Below the pieces are notes generated by a model. That model was not told where the DNA came from. It searched no databases and worked only from the letters and a program-made list of their open reading frames with translations. The position numbers and the translations under genes were made by a program. Positions 36,250 to 49,523 of a DNA stretch of 64,000 nucleotides are shown piece after piece. The DNA is from Sesamum alatum (lineage: Eukaryota > Streptophyta > Magnoliopsida > Lamiales > Pedaliaceae), in assembly GCA_034509735.1 (NCBI GenBank), contig JACGWO010000005.1, positions 10,805,692-10,869,691 of the forward strand, written 5' to 3'. Numbering within the stretch: position 1 is the stretch's first letter; every line of letters begins with the position of its first letter.

Positions 36250-38635
36250 CAAAGGAGGGGATACGATTAGGCGTCCTTCCTCACAAGCGGGGTCTTCTCG
36301 GGCTCTTCCAGGGCTTCCGGCTCCGGTGAGGGAGGAGCAACATCAACAGGCTCGGCAGAGAAGACCAAGTTCACCACATGGTACTCATCAACTAGAGCCT
36401 CCACATCTCCTCCCTCTGAGGCTTGAACCTCCCCCATCGCGGACTCAAGTAGTTGGTCAAACTCATCCTCTGAAAATATTTACCGTCCATGTCATTTAAC
36501 AGCCTGAAAATCCCAGATAAAAGAGAAGAAAACTAGGCAAACTTGTTACCTAGATCAATGGGGGAAGATTTAGCCTGCGGAGGGGGAGGGGCAAAGGGGT
36601 TTGGGGCATTCTTCTAACTCGCCTCATAGTCCCGGAAGAAAGAATCTTCCCCCTCTGGAGGGTAACCCTATGTCACGAACTGTTCCTGGCAGGACATGAA
36701 GCCATACCTCAAGAATGGCCCTGCAATCCTGGCCACCTCTCCTTGAAAATCCTCAGACTTCTTGTATTCCGAGAGGCGGCTCTCCTAATAGGAAGCTAGG
36801 AACTGCTTCCCCTCCTCACTCTGAGGGAAGTCCAAGTGGGCCTGGTCAGCTACTTTCCTCAGGGCCTCTGACTGATCCTTCTCCAAAGCCAGGAAGTCCT
36901 GCTGGAGCTTTTTTCTCTCCTTTTCCGCCTGTTGGTACTTCCCCAGCGCCTCCTTCCTGGCTTCCTTCCCCAAAGGCTGACTGCTCCACATGCTCCTCCA
37001 GCCTCTTCCGTTTCCCTTCAGCAGGATGAGGAGGAACTGTCTCTATAGGACAGCTAGAAGCTCCCCCACCAGCGTTGCCACCTGTGGAAAGGAGCACAAG
37101 ATCAAAACCAAGGCAATCTGTTAACCTGGGCAAACAGGGTACTATACATTAGCAGTGTGGCACGAAAAAGCACTAACTAGCTCCTCATTGGAGATGGAGG
37201 CCAGCGAACACCTGTCCATAGGGAGGATCAGCCCTCTCAGAAGCTCCAAAAAGAGCATCGATTCCCCTTCCCTTTCCCTCAGACAGATTGGTAAGTGTAT
37301 ACCCCTCAATTAGGGACAAACTACTGACGCTGGGGGAGGAGCCCCCAGAAGATAGAGGAGGATAAGGGGGCGCCACAACCGAGTGGGTGGTCACTCTTAA
37401 GGAGCTCCTAGACATTGGTTGGCTAGATGATCTCCCCTTGACCCACTTGGAAGACCCCCCCTTGAGGGGGAGGGGCAGGTCGCTTCCCCCTTACATTGCC
37501 AGGGGCCAAGTTTTCTTCAGGAGTCCTGGTCGCGGCAAGGGTCCCCGCGGGACTCCCCTGAGCACTTTCCATCATAAACTTGTCGAACATGACTTTTTCT
37601 GCAAAAAACCCAAGATCATTACGCAGGAACGCCAAAATAAACTAAAAGATACAAGGAACAAAAATGAAGGGTACCCAGGGGCTCCTCCAGAAGGACCTCC
37701 TTGGGACTTAGACCGAAGTGAAAGAGAAGTCTTTTGTCTATAAGGCCCTGAACATCATAAGTGTCCTCGTTCAGCTCCTCTAAAAAAGCAGCGAAGGCTG
37801 GGGGGCCTGTCCTTCCCAGACACGGAGTTTGGCTAGAGGTAGACCAGAAACCCACTCACAAGGGAATGACCAAGGGAGGGGCGCACAAAAAAGAAATGTC
37901 CCCTCCATAGCTTGGGAGCACTAAGGGCGGGGAGGAAATATACCCCTCGCCGAGGGAAAAATTGGAAGGTACCATGCTCCGACCTCCTCAGCTGAAAGCA
38001 AAAAGAAAAATTCTGTCCGGTGGCAGGCCAACTGTGATACTTAAAAATCAGGGCGAAGCTTGCGGGGAGCCGGAAGGAGTTAGGGGTTAGTTGGTTCAAA
38101 AGAACCCTGGACAATAGAAACATCCTGGTAGAAAGAGGGAATGGGGAACCTAAGACCGGCCTTCAACTGGGCCCAATAAAAACACAAAACATCCAGGCAG
38201 AGGGAGCTCCGACGAACTCTCTAGAGAGGGGACATAAATAGCATAACCCGAGAGAATCCTATACTCCTCCCACAAACGGGAAGCATCAGAAGCCCGAAAG
38301 AAGGAATCCATCTCTAACGGAGTCGAACTAGCCTCTCTTTCCTCCTCTCCCTCTACCTCTTCCGCCTCCGGAGACTCATCCCTCTCTTCCCCCGGGGAAG
38401 ACCCCTCCTCATCATTCCCCCCGGCCAAACTCTCTCCTTCATCCGACACTTCGTCTTCCTCATCAACCAACTGTCAGGGAGCTCTGGAAAGGGTACTTAG
38501 GCTCCACCTCCTGCCACCTCTGAAGGTCGAAGAGCCAGGGCCCAGGCCTATAGATGAAGCTTCGGAGGGATCATCGCCCCCAACCTTTTCTCCGATAAAT
38601 TGGATGGACTCATCCGAAGGTGTAGAAAAAGTCAT
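36250..38635 (-). pseudogene. Antisense ORF of the gypsy element, putative gypsy-type transposon family (PF04195-like), degenerate
   Basis: Minus strand, opposite to pol. It starts at 38635 (MTFSTPSDESIQFIGEKVGG), with an in-frame TGA before an acidic stretch (DEEDEVSDEGES, about 38470-38350). The conserved middle follows (LTPNSFRLPASF and FQLRRSEHGTFQFFPRRG, about 38100-37900). The tail is a charged, coiled-coil-like region rich in E, K and R (YQQAEKERKKLQQDFLALEK, about 36930-36880). Several frames are needed. Antisense ORFs behind pol are known in Tat-lineage elements, which fits the dual RNase H pol here. Function unknown. Confidence 0.65.
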
Positions 38636-38928
38636 TTTTCCATAAAGATCCTAAAGAAAATGCGAGAGTAAGAAGATCGACTTATAGAGATGCTGGAAGG
38701 ATGTATAAAGCTGTAGTTCCCTCTTGCAAAGACTTGGGAAGGCGAAAGAATGGAGCAAGAAGGAGTAATAACGCGATTGAGGGAGGAGAACATGGGAAGG
38801 ATGTAGTTACCTAGGAAACGTGTAAATAATCGCCCCTCATTGGGCGGTTACCAAGTAGTAAACAACCGATGTGGGAAGTTATCGATAATTGTCCTGATGG
38901 CGCGTGGCCTCCACTCGCATAGCCTCTG
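38636..38928. other. Upstream region of the gypsy antisense ORF
   Basis: No coding sequence. G/A-rich, probably promoter and leader of the antisense ORF, cut on the right by the LTR of copia D. Confidence 0.4.
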
Positions 38929-40865
38929 TGAAGACCTACACTCTAGCCCGTACGGGAAAATAGCGCGAATGCGGAAGCGCGGTATAAAATTAAATAACAA
39001 AAATTTAAACATGCTTTTACGTAAAATAAAGAACACGTTCAAGGGTGTACCCTTGAAGTTCCCGGGTGTTTGGTGATGAATTAAAAGCATAGAAACAATC
39101 ATGGAGGCCATAGGATTAAAAATAAAAGAGGGACGAAAAGTAAATCGGACCTACCGATCGTCTTCTAACCGGTACTCGCGTTGTTCCCCGATTTGCCCCA
39201 AATCTCGTATGTGATTCTCCAAATTGTGACACGCAATCCACCCACGTATCTGCACGTCGTGAACAAGAGAGAGGACGGATCAATCACGCGTTATTAATAA
39301 CGGGCTATGTTCCAAGAACAAAAGAACAAGAAAATTAATATTCTTGAGAGAGAGAGAGAGGGCGGACGAGAGGAGAGAGAGTGTGTGTGTGTGTGTGTGT
39401 GTATGTGTGTGTGTGTTGGAGTTTCATCATCTCTCTTATGGTGAGGGGCTAAGACTATATATAGAGGAGGAGTTTAATCCTCTTCAAACTCCAACTCTCA
39501 AGAAAACTATTTTGACTAGGATTTTGACCTAGTCAAAGTCCTAGTCAAAATAGTAATTTGACCTAGTCAAATTAATCCTAGCCATCCATCTCTCCTTTTA
39601 ATCTCAACTATTAATTTAATTTAATGGAATATTTAAAACCTATTTAAGTATTCCAAAGGGCAATAAATAAATATAATAAATATAAATATTTATTGTAGGC
39701 CCATTAAATTAATTTTCTAATAAATCTAATTTATTAGTTTAATCCTTTTATCTAATAAAAGGAATTAATTCTCTCCAAGAAAATAAAGGACCCGATTAAA
39801 TCCAATCTAATCATTCCATTTCTCCAAATATTTAATTCTAAATTGAATACTTAATGTGTGTGGATTGTGTGTGACTCTTTAGGTTCACCTTTCAGCTAGA
39901 CTTGGTTGAATTCCTTGAATCCGCCCGTTACCGTGGGTGGCCATCTAGCAACGGTCCATGGCACTAGAGACTAGGTGAATATTCGGGGATGAACATTTAG
40001 GCTCTAACAGTACACTTGTCCTTCCGTCTACGGTCTCACTATTTAGGGTCTAGGGCACGGAAATTGCAGGTACCCATTTTGGACCTAAGTGTCGGTCTGT
40101 CCTTACTAAACGCCACAAGGGAAACCTTCCCTTCTGTTCAGTTACTGTTGCCACAGATTTTAGGGACAAGACACAGAGCATATGTGAGACTCAACTGTCA
40201 ATGCCTTTTGACAGGAGACAGATCCTTTCTTGGAAACTACTGTCACTCTGTACACCGGAGGTGCACTAGACATGGCTTTATGACTACTCAAGTGCTTCTT
40301 GGCAATCTCTCACCATATCTAAAATACAGCCCTGATATACAGGTAAATTTAGCAGTTCCTCAAGTCAAAGGACTTGACCTGTACTGTCGGAACCGGGAAC
40401 ACACGTCATACCTAGCCGACCCTACTCAAGGTCCTCCATAAGACGGTTCCCGCGAGTCACCTCAGTCAGCTGCTCCCTAGTAGGCTAACCCACTAACACT
40501 GCTTAGACGACCTTCGTCACCCGTCGATGAAATACGATAGCAGATGCTTAGTGCAAGTCTCAAGGGGAATCTCGGTACCCATTTTCGAGATTCCTTGACT
40601 TAGAGATTTTCGGACTGATTTGGCGGGACTGATTTCATGGACCTACCTCCAAGCGTAGTCCCAGTCCCCGAAATACGTTTTCAGTTCGTGGGCTTTGTTT
40701 GTGTAGTGAACAGATATGTAATACAGATAAAGTGAACACAAACAAAGTAATGCCAAATAAATTTCACTTCTTTATTCATTAATAATTTATCAAATCCCTG
40801 AAATTGTCTAGACATAGGTTACATTTTGCCTGCCAAGATTGGCTACATGGTCACCTATTCTAACA
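38929..40865 (-). repeat. Copia D 3' LTR
   Basis: About 1.94 kb, related to the B LTR along its length, ending in the standard terminus at 40865. The outer 40 bp at the left (TGAAGACCTACACTC) differ from B, so this boundary is approximate. TATA-like ATATATAG at about 39454-39465 and a GT microsatellite at about 39380-39416. Confidence 0.8.
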
Positions 40866-43165
40866 ATCTCCCATTTGACCTTAAAGCCAATCGCCCATAT
40901 GTCTAATCCCCATCTTCTCAAGATGTTGCGTATGAGGGCTCTGCGATATAGGCTTTGTCAGCGGATTTGTTGTGTTGTCTGCTGAGTTGACTCGGTCCAT
41001 CCAAACGTCACCTCTTCCTACCATTTCTCTTAGAAGATGGTAGCGTCTAAGAATGTGTTTGGAACGGTGATGAGATCTCGGTTCCTTTGCTTGCGCTATT
41101 GCACCGTTGTTATCACAAAAGATGACAACGGGCTCGGCGATGCTAGGCACCACACCCATCTCTTGGATGTAGTTTCTCATCCAAACCGCTTCATTAGCAG
41201 CTTCTGAAGCTTCTATGTATTCGGCCTCAGTGGTGGAGTCAGCAGTGGTTGCTTGCTTGGAACTTTTCCAAGCCACTACTCCTCCATTGAGCTTGAATAC
41301 ATAACCCGATTGAGACTTGGCATCATCGTCATCAGACTGGAAGCTAGCGTCGCTAAAGCCTTCCAGGATTAGTTCTCCATTGCCATAGACTAAGAACATT
41401 TCCTTAGTCCTCCTTAGGTACTTAAGGATGCCCTTAACAGCATTCCAATGTGCCTCTCCTGCACAAGACTGATATCTACTTGTCACGCTTAAAGCGTAAG
41501 CAATGTCGGGCGTGGTGCAGTGGACCGCATATTGGATGCTACCTACGGCAAAAGCATAGGGGATGACTTTCATCCTTTCAAGTTCCTCATCAGTTTGCGG
41601 GGATTGTTTCTTGGATAATTTGATCCCATGCCTCATGGGAAGGAATCCTCATTTGGAGTTGTCCATCTGATATGTCTTTAGGACTTTCTCCATATACGAG
41701 TTTTGGGTGAGCCCTAACATCCTTTTAGATCTGTCCCTGATAATCTGGATGCCTAGGATGTAGGAGGCTTCACCCAAGTCCTTCATGGAAAACTGGGTTG
41801 ATAACCATGCTTTTGTATCACCCAACATTCTAACATCATTACCTATGAGTAGAACGTCATCCACATAAAGCACTAGGAACATTATTGAGCTCCCACTGAC
41901 CTTCTTATATACACAAGGGTCGGATTCGTTTATGATGAAGTCATAGCCCCGTATCACTTCATCAAAGCGAATGTTTCAACTTCGGGACGTTTGTTTGAGG
42001 CCATAGATGGACTTCTGGAGACGACAGACCTTCTGTTCTTCTCCAGTGACTGTGAAACCCTCCGGTTGATCCATGTAGATCTCTTCCTCAACGAAACCAT
42101 TGAGGAAGGCCATTTTCACGTCCATCTGCCATATCTCATAGTCATACCATGTTGCTATGGCGAGCAGGATCCAAATGGATTTAGCCATGGCTACCGACGA
42201 TTAGGTGTCCTCAAAATCGACCCCGGGTCGTTGAGTGTACCCTTTAGGTACTAGCCTAACCTTAAAAGTCGTGACTTCTCCATCAACGCCAAGTTTGCGC
42301 TTGTAGACCCACTTACAGCCAACTGGCTTAACACCTTTTGGTGGGTCTACAAGTCTCCAGACTTGGTTCTCGCTTATGGAGTCCATTTTAGTTTTCATGG
42401 CCTCAAACCATTTCTCGGAGTCGATGTCAGACATCGCTTCTCCGTATGTCTTAGGATCGTTATCCAGTAGATCGGTCGTATTTAGAAAGCCATATCTCAC
42501 TGGAGGTCTGGACTCTCTAGTAGACCTACGGAGAACGGGAACGTCAATGGTGACTGTGGGCGCTGACTGTATAGGAGCTGGCGGTTCAAGTACCGGGGCT
42601 GGCTGTTCCTGAGGCTATCCTTCATGCCTAGCATGCTGGACTTCTCGAGGTCGGTCAGCCTTTCGGGTATCTATCCTGAATCCTCTATGTGAGGAATCCG
42701 CGGCTACCTCTAATGACTGGTTTCCATCACTTGATTCCTCAAGGATCAGTTCATCAGGTTGGATATCCTCTGGAAAGCCTTGTTCCAAGAACACTGAGTT
42801 CCTTGAAACAAATACCTTTTGTTCCAAGGGGTCATAAAATTAATAACCTGCAGTTTCTTTAGGGTATCCAACGAACCTACATAAGCTAGACCTAGATTCT
42901 AGCTTATCTCCCACTAACCTCTTGACGTACGCGGGGCTACCCCACACTTTCAAGTAGTTGTAGGAGGCCGGCTTGCCGTGCCATATTTCACATGGTGTTT
43001 GGGTCAATACACTGGTTGGCGCCAAATTTAACAACTTGGTCGCCGTTTCCAATGCGTAGCCCAAAAAGGACAAGGGCAATTTGGTAAAACTCATCATGGA
43101 TCGAACCATGTCTAACAGGGTTTGATTCCTCCTTTCAGAGACACCATTTAATTGTAGTGTCCCAA
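40866..43165 (-). pseudogene. Copia D pol fragment: integrase end, RT, RNase H
   Basis: Minus-strand frames 43165-42840 (ERRNQTLLDMVRSMMSF), 42827-42615, 42500-42201, 42188-41976 (QMDVKMAFLNGFVEEEIYM), 41957-41649 (YVDDVLLIGNDVRM) and 41636-40881 (RNase H with SDASFQ and EAEYIEASEAANEAVW). Frames are broken by a few stops and indels, far fewer than in A. The remainder was lost by truncation at about 43165. Confidence 0.88.
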
Positions 43166-43289
43166 AGGCCCAAGGAGGTTCTTGGGAGCCTAAGAAGAAA
43201 TAACCAAGCCTCACATAAAAGCCCAGGGGAGGACTAGTCAGGCCTCTCCCTAATGGAGGGGAGGCCCAGCCCAGGAACGAGCTCTTTTA
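43166..43289. other. Unassigned 124-bp segment between copia D and copia E
   Basis: Purine- and CCC-rich sequence (GGCCCAAGGAGGTTCTTGGGAG) that matches neither neighbouring element. It may be filler DNA at a deletion junction or a scrap of the gypsy 3' region. Confidence 0.3.
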
Positions 43290-43880
43290 GCTCACATTAA
43301 TATGAATGCGACTGCCATGGTTTCTCAAGTCCGAAGACTAATCTTGTACAATCGGAGCTAGGAATTCCAGTCATACCGACCAAGCCTCCAAGGCCTCCAT
43401 GTATACTGACAGGTGATGGATCCTATCTTGGAACTTACCATCCTCACTGCATATTCCGACTGAACTGGATAAGGCTTATAATGAACGCATCCCAAGTAAG
43501 AGCATCTCTTGCCAGATCCAAGATACAACCATCATATGCATGTGACTGCCATGGTTCCTCAAGTCCAGGGACTAATCTCATACTATCAGAGCCGAGGAGT
43601 TTCAGTCATACCGACCAAGCCTCCAAGGCTTTCATATGAGCACTCCACGCAAGTCAGTTCAGTAGGCTCAACAACCCCGGTCGAACAAAACCACTAAAAT
43701 TGCTTAGACATCCAACGTCTGTCACCAATGAAACACGATTCTCATCTAATGAATGCAATAATTAATACAAGTCTCTATAAGACCCTCGATGCCCTATTTT
43801 GAGGCCCTCGACTTGAAATGTTTCAGACCAACTCTCAGAAATTGGTTTCATAGCTGCCGTTCAATGTGCAGCCCAACTAT
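43290..43880 (-). repeat. Copia E 3' LTR fragment
   Basis: Matches 48840-49330 in the E 5' LTR (shared CAGTCATACCGACCAAGCC and GATGGATCCTATCTTGGAAC). It also holds an internal partial duplication of the GCGACTGCCATGGTT...CAGTCATACCGACCAAGCC stretch (about 43308-43400 and 43544-43630). It is cut at 43880. Confidence 0.7.
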
Positions 43881-45558
43881 GGCGTTTTGGCCATAATCTT
43901 TAAAAAGTGCCATATTCGATGAATTGGCAACTGCCTTAAGAACAAGCCCAGATAGGCCAAGGTAATTCAGTGAAGCACCGACCAAACTATGTCCCAGAAG
44001 GTTCGATTCCTCCCTTATCAGATACACCGTTCAATTTTGGCGCTCCAGGAAGAATTCCACTGAGTGAGAATTCCATTCTCGTTTAGATACTTCAAGAACT
44101 CCTACTAAATACACACCACTCAATCCAATCGAAGGTTTAATTTTGCAACCAGTTTGGTTCTCCACTCCAAATCTAGTTCCCCGAATCTTCCAAAGGTCCT
44201 TAGACTTGTGAACCTTCTTCTGGTCTTGTATATTCAGTCACCCATAAATGTATGACCGGATCTAATCATACAGACCACTGGAAAGCATACTTTGACCTAC
44301 AAAGAGCTTCTTGATCTTCTTCCTGCTCAGGAAGGACTTGAAAGCTAGCAGACTTAAATTGTCTATTTCTAGACTCCTTGAATCCACTCACCTCCTTATC
44401 TTAACTAGAAGAATGTGACCTAGCTTGCATGCCAAATTTTTGAGTATGTCTTGATTATCCATTTTATCATTTGTTTGGAGCATTCATAATCTAATTATGG
44501 GATGGTATTGAAACAATTATGCAAACAACTTAGCAGACAAGAATAACTATTCTTTGTCGAATAAAAGAAACCTTCATTCATCAAAAACATGTAATCCTAA
44601 TTGTCCAACAATAGAAAGATATATTATTTATCATGCAAGGTCACATAATTGTGACCTATCAACTCTATCCTAACATGATCACTAATGGCTAAGCCTAGCT
44701 AGTCCTATAGCTTCTGCAGCAACTGTCTTTCCATCGCCTAACTTTAAGACTATTTCCTTCTTAGCCTTCTACTCCTTTCCATTACCTGTAAATCATTAGC
44801 AGATATGAGCTCTACAATTGGTATCCAATACCCAAGAAGTAGAATAGTTCAAATGTTAAAGCTCAAATCAAATGTACCTTGGTTGCGGAGTTTAGAACAC
44901 TCCCTCTTCCAATGCCCCTTTTCACAGCAATAACTGCAAACATCTTTTGCAACTGCCTTCCTCTTCCCTTTGCCCATGCCCAGCAGGGCAACAAGAGCGC
45001 TCTCAGTGCCTGTAGTGGCTGATTCTGTCTTACCCTTCTTCATCCTCCAGCGTCCGTCTCCTTTGCCTTTTGCTTTTGAGGTTGAAGCCTCCCCCACCAA
45101 TACCAACTGTGCGGTCTTTTCAATCGTTACTTCGTATTGGACCAATATTTTTATCAACTCATGAAGGTCTTCGTCAAGGCCATTCATGTTATAGTTTATG
45201 ATAAACGATTCAAATGAGGGAGGAAGAGACTAAAGGATCACATCAATGTACGTCTCTTTTTCAAGACCAGCCTTAGGTCTTTGAGCTTCTCCACTAGGGA
45301 TAGCATCATCACTCAATGATTTTGTACAGACGACCCTTCTGTCATCTTAGCACCGAAAAATACTTTTATCGCAGCATATCTAATATGCTAGTCCAGTACC
45401 GCATAAAACATCCTTCATGCGGAGCATTATTGAGTTGACATCATCCAGTCGATCATACTATTTCTGGATCTCACTAGTCATGGATGCCAGGATGATGCTG
45501 TGAACCTTTCAGTTATCCTCTTGCGATTTTTCGAATGTCAAACGTTCTTCTGGCAAGG
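43881..45558 (-). pseudogene. Copia E gag, protease and integrase remnants
   Basis: Minus strand. The best-preserved piece is Gag C-terminus 45187-44849 (LHELIKILVQYEVT, a K/G-rich stretch and zinc knuckle CSYCCEKGHWKREC). Protease and integrase are recognisable only as scattered frames between about 44840 and 43890. The gag N-terminal 70 or so residues are deleted. Confidence 0.75.
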
Positions 45559-47306
45559 AGTGGGGTTTTTAGGAAAGCATTTCCTAGTGAGTTGGAGTCC
45601 ACAACCGCAATTCTCCATGCCCCCCTTTAACGATTCACATGGAAAAAGCTGTGTGGGAGGTTTTCAATAATTCTCATCCAATGAAATCCCCAAGATATTT
45701 TGCCTCGCCTCTTAACATGATTCCAAGGACTCCAAGTGAATGATATTACTCAATGTTAGGCCCGACCTATCAACCAAATCATATCTCAACTGTTGTCCCC
45801 GATGACTCGTGAGATAGGGAAATATGAGCATATTCCTTTGTTCATAACAATAGCACAACCTTCTTCCATTCTAAACGTCCCACGACTCGTGAGACCACAA
45901 ATAGGTGAAAGTAGCTTCCTTACTACATTGTTATGCATGGAAGGCTTGGAATAATCAAACCATTCAATTTTGTTCCATTTCGTGCCTAATATATACTTGA
46001 ACCATCCAAGTGAGAGTTTATTGTTTATTATCACCGAGACCTCATCATTATAAGTTTTGCATACTCAAGTTTTAATCATTGAATGTTAATAGATGCATTC
46101 CAAACACATCATACATCAAAGCATTAAAACATACATCACATGCAAAACAAGCCTAACACGCCCTGTTGGATGATCACAAGCCCAATCCCGCAGTAGATCT
46201 ATGATCAATTTAGGGTATGGCCTACACTATTACAAAGTTACATCTCATTATCATTATAATGGGACCTTCTAAATCCTTCTTTGCTCTTCTTGGGCCTTTC
46301 GTCATGGGCTCCCTCCAACGGACCTCTTTTAGGCTTTCATCTCCATGGAAGCTTACATTTATTTTTCAAAAATAAATAAAACCTTACATGCTAATCTACC
46401 CTCATTACAACAGAAAATGAGACCCCAATCAAAAGTTGGGGGGGTGGGGGGACATTAAAAAGGAGAAAGCAAGCCTTATTATTTCAAGGCTAAAAATGAT
46501 AGAATGAATAAAACAACGGGCAAGCGAGCCTCCCCCCAACATAAAAATAAATCATACATAGGTCAATGGGTTTTGTGATCATCCATATTGTTTATCCAAT
46601 AAACAAGCATAAACACATTTATATCAAATACAAACATGCTCACCAAATAAATACAATCTATGCATTTATTAATAGATATCCAATATCTAAAACCATATAT
46701 ATGATTAAATGCAGAAAATACCATATTAACAATGCGATTGAAAAGATGGATATCAACCATACATCCAATCTACAAAATATTTTTTATTTGAAAACAATTT
46801 CCAAATTAATCTAAGGCATAAAAATAATTTTAGAAAAACTAAATTTAACTAAAATTAAAATATGTCAAAATTAATAATTTGAGAAAACTCGCAAAAAATA
46901 GGAAAATTAAAATTTCCACGAAAAATAATACAAAAGGGCCCAGTCGTTCTGACCGGCAGACAGCCGGGCCGCACACGCGCGTGCGCAGGTAAGCACTGCC
47001 TATGTTGCATGCCCTACTAGCCCAGTGGCCCGCCGGCAGGGGCTAGAAGCATACGGCTATTGTGATGTTTTTCCATTTTTTTTAAAAAAAAAAATCTGTA
47101 ATAAAAACTGAAACAAAACCATGCACTTACAGAAAATCCAATTCTAAAAAATGCATAGATATCCATAATTTTGAAAGCAAAATTAAAACATATGTTCTAA
47201 GCAACTAAACATGCATCAAAGCCATAAGTCATGTTTTCCACAAGCAAACTAAACACGTTCTTCATGCTTAACACATAAAAACATGTTATTCCTACAGCCA
47301 CAACAC
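45559..47306 (-). other. Copia E leader with GC-rich block
   Basis: Non-coding and homologous to the A leader. Around 45840-45860 it holds the uninterrupted site (TTCATAACAATAGC) where the MULE entered copia A. The GC-rich block is at 46938-47050. A G run lies at about 46438-46450. Confidence 0.7.
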
Positions 47307-47326
47307 CGAACCGAGCTCTAATAACC
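47307..47326 (-). promoter_or_regulatory. Primer-binding site of copia E, decayed
   Basis: The minus strand reads GGTTATTAGAGCTCGGTTCGG, a mutated form of the site in element B, next to the LTR start at 47328. Confidence 0.65.
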
Positions 47327-47327
47327 T

Positions 47328-49523
47328 TGAAAGAATCAAGTACGGTCCGGAACGCAGATTTAAACAAGTTCAAATGGGTGTTACCTTTGAAGTTCCCGAC
47401 CGTTTGGTGTATGTCAAGAGCATAAGAATAGAAAGAGAGATGGTGGACATGTGGCTTAGGACGTAAACAAAAAGAATACATTAACATAAATAGGAAACTC
47501 TACCTTTTTGTTTACAATTGAAGAACCGTACGTGCGTTGTTCCCTTTACGTTTCTCCTTCCGTTCACTTAAGGGTCCAAATTAGAATCCCTCTGGTTTGT
47601 CCACACCATACTATGGAAAAGTATATCCTCTAATCTATTGCTAGATAGAAGTACAGAATGAAGAAGAAACAACTCCAAAACACACTATTCATTAGTGCTT
47701 TTAGAATATTTGTTGTTCAAATCTTTCCAAAAGGTATGAACACAAAAGGAGAGAAATTTGCAGATATTTTTAGAGTGTTTGGCTAAGTACTTTTTGCTGG
47801 AAAATTCATGCAAGTGTATGAGTTGTGTGTATTGTTTTGTGTATATAGAACAGTTAAATTCAAAATTCAATTTCTTTTTCAACTTCCAAAGTAAGTTACA
47901 TACACATACATACTACCATATAACCACCTACCATGATAGCATTTAAAAACATCCTCAAAAAACACTCATGGCCGGCCACTATCTCTTGCATGTAGAGGAG
48001 TTCAACTCCTTCTTAACTTGTCATAACTTGTACTTTTCCATGGACTTGAATTACTAGTCTTGGACCTTGATTTAATCTAATTAAATTAAGTCCAAACAAA
48101 ATTTCATTGGGCATTAATTAATCCAATTAAATTAAATCCAATTGAACCCCACTAGTTTATTTAATACAATTAAATAAACACAAGTCCAATCTATAATTAA
48201 TTGACCCAATCAATTAATTAAGCCGACCCCGATAAATTAATCCAATAAGATTCTAAGCCCAAGAATTAACTAATCCTATTAATTCATTCTTGGACTATCC
48301 ATCAAATGGATTTCTCAATAAATGATCCAATCATTTATTTTCTCCTTGAATTAATTTAATCCAATTAAACTAATTCGTTTCTTCTAGAATTAATTCCAAA
48401 CTAATTATACCAATTTCGTTGTGATTTGTGTGTGACTCTTTAGGTTCAACTTCAGCTAGACTTAAGCTTGTGTCCAACACAATTGGTTAATTAAATTCAA
48501 TTTAATTAACTATTTTCTAATTAATTATTAATCAAAAAACCTTTGCCACGATGGGTGGCCGCCTAGCAATGGTCATGGCACTAGAGACTAGGTGAATGTT
48601 GGCGGGAACATTTAGGTTCTCGAGTTCCATACGAGTATAATCCTTCCATCGGCCATCTCCTGGTCTAAGTCTAGGGCTTGAAATTGGGCGTCGGTTCTCA
48701 TCCTTGACTAAAAAACTATGCTTAATAACTCGAGACGCGTTTGCTCTATTGATCAACGTAGGAAATTACTCCCTACTCGACCAATTGTTGTGGTCATAGA
48801 ATCAAATGCCTTAAACCATCTTAGAGCACATAGGAGACTCGACTATCGTATACTGATAGGTGATGGATCCTATCTTGGAACCCACCGTCGTCACTGCATA
48901 TTCTAACTGCACTAATAAGGCTTATTATGAACTCATCCAAGATATGAACATCTCTTTTCAGATCTGAAATACAACCATCATATGCATGTGATTTTCATGG
49001 TTCCTCAAGTTCGAGGAGTAATCTTGTACTATCGGAGCCGGGGAGTTTCAGTCATACCGACCAAGCCTCCAAGGCTTTCATATAACGACTCCCCGTGAGT
49101 CAGTTCAGTCGGCTCGACAATCCTGGTCGAACAAACCCACTAAAATTGTATAGACGTCTAATGTCTGTCACCGATGAAACACGACACTCATCCAATGAAT
49201 GCAATATTTAGTGCAAGTCTCTATAGGACACTCGATGCCCTGTCTCGAGGTCATCGACTTGGAATGTTTTAGACCAACCTTCAGAAGTAGGTTTCATAGC
49301 TGCCATCCAATGCGCAACCCAACTTCATGGGTTATTCAATTGGTCTTTGGGCATTTGTTGTGATGTTAAAACTCCGTCTAACATAATTAGTAAGCACAAC
49401 AAAAATATAGTTCCATGAATGAATACTTACTAAATTAATTATGTCAATATCACTTTAATACAGATTGCTAAATAGTACCCAAAACTGCCAATCCAATTGG
49501 CTTTCTGGTCACCTATTCTAACA
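47328..49523 (-). repeat. Copia E 5' LTR
   Basis: About 2.2 kb, from TGAAAGAATC on the plus strand to the standard terminus at 49523. It shares the GTGTGTGACTCTTTAGGTTCA and ACTAGAGACTAGGTGAAT blocks with the B and D LTRs. Shows AT-rich direct repeats (AATTAATTAA words) around 48060-48380. Confidence 0.8.

Larger units (their letters stand above)
38929..43165 (-). mobile_element. Ty1/copia element D, truncated
   Basis: Minus strand. 3' LTR at 38929-40865, polypurine tract from 40866, then RNase H, RT and part of integrase up to about 43165, where homology stops in the ERRNQTLLDM/TPQLNGVS region. Protease, gag, leader and 5' LTR are missing. Very similar to B. Confidence 0.85.
43290..49523 (-). 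mobile_element. Ty1/copia element E, internally deleted
   Basis: Minus strand. Order from left: LTR fragment (43290-43880), integrase, protease and gag remnants (43881-45558), leader (45559-47306), primer-binding site and full 5' LTR (47328-49523). RNase H, RT and the polypurine tract are missing because the LTR fragment joins the integrase region directly. The gag N-terminus is also deleted at about 45558. Confidence 0.8.

Noticed and set aside
47758..47946. Small hydrophobic frames in the copia E LTR
   Set aside because: Short, AT-rich, on both strands, inside an LTR; no support.
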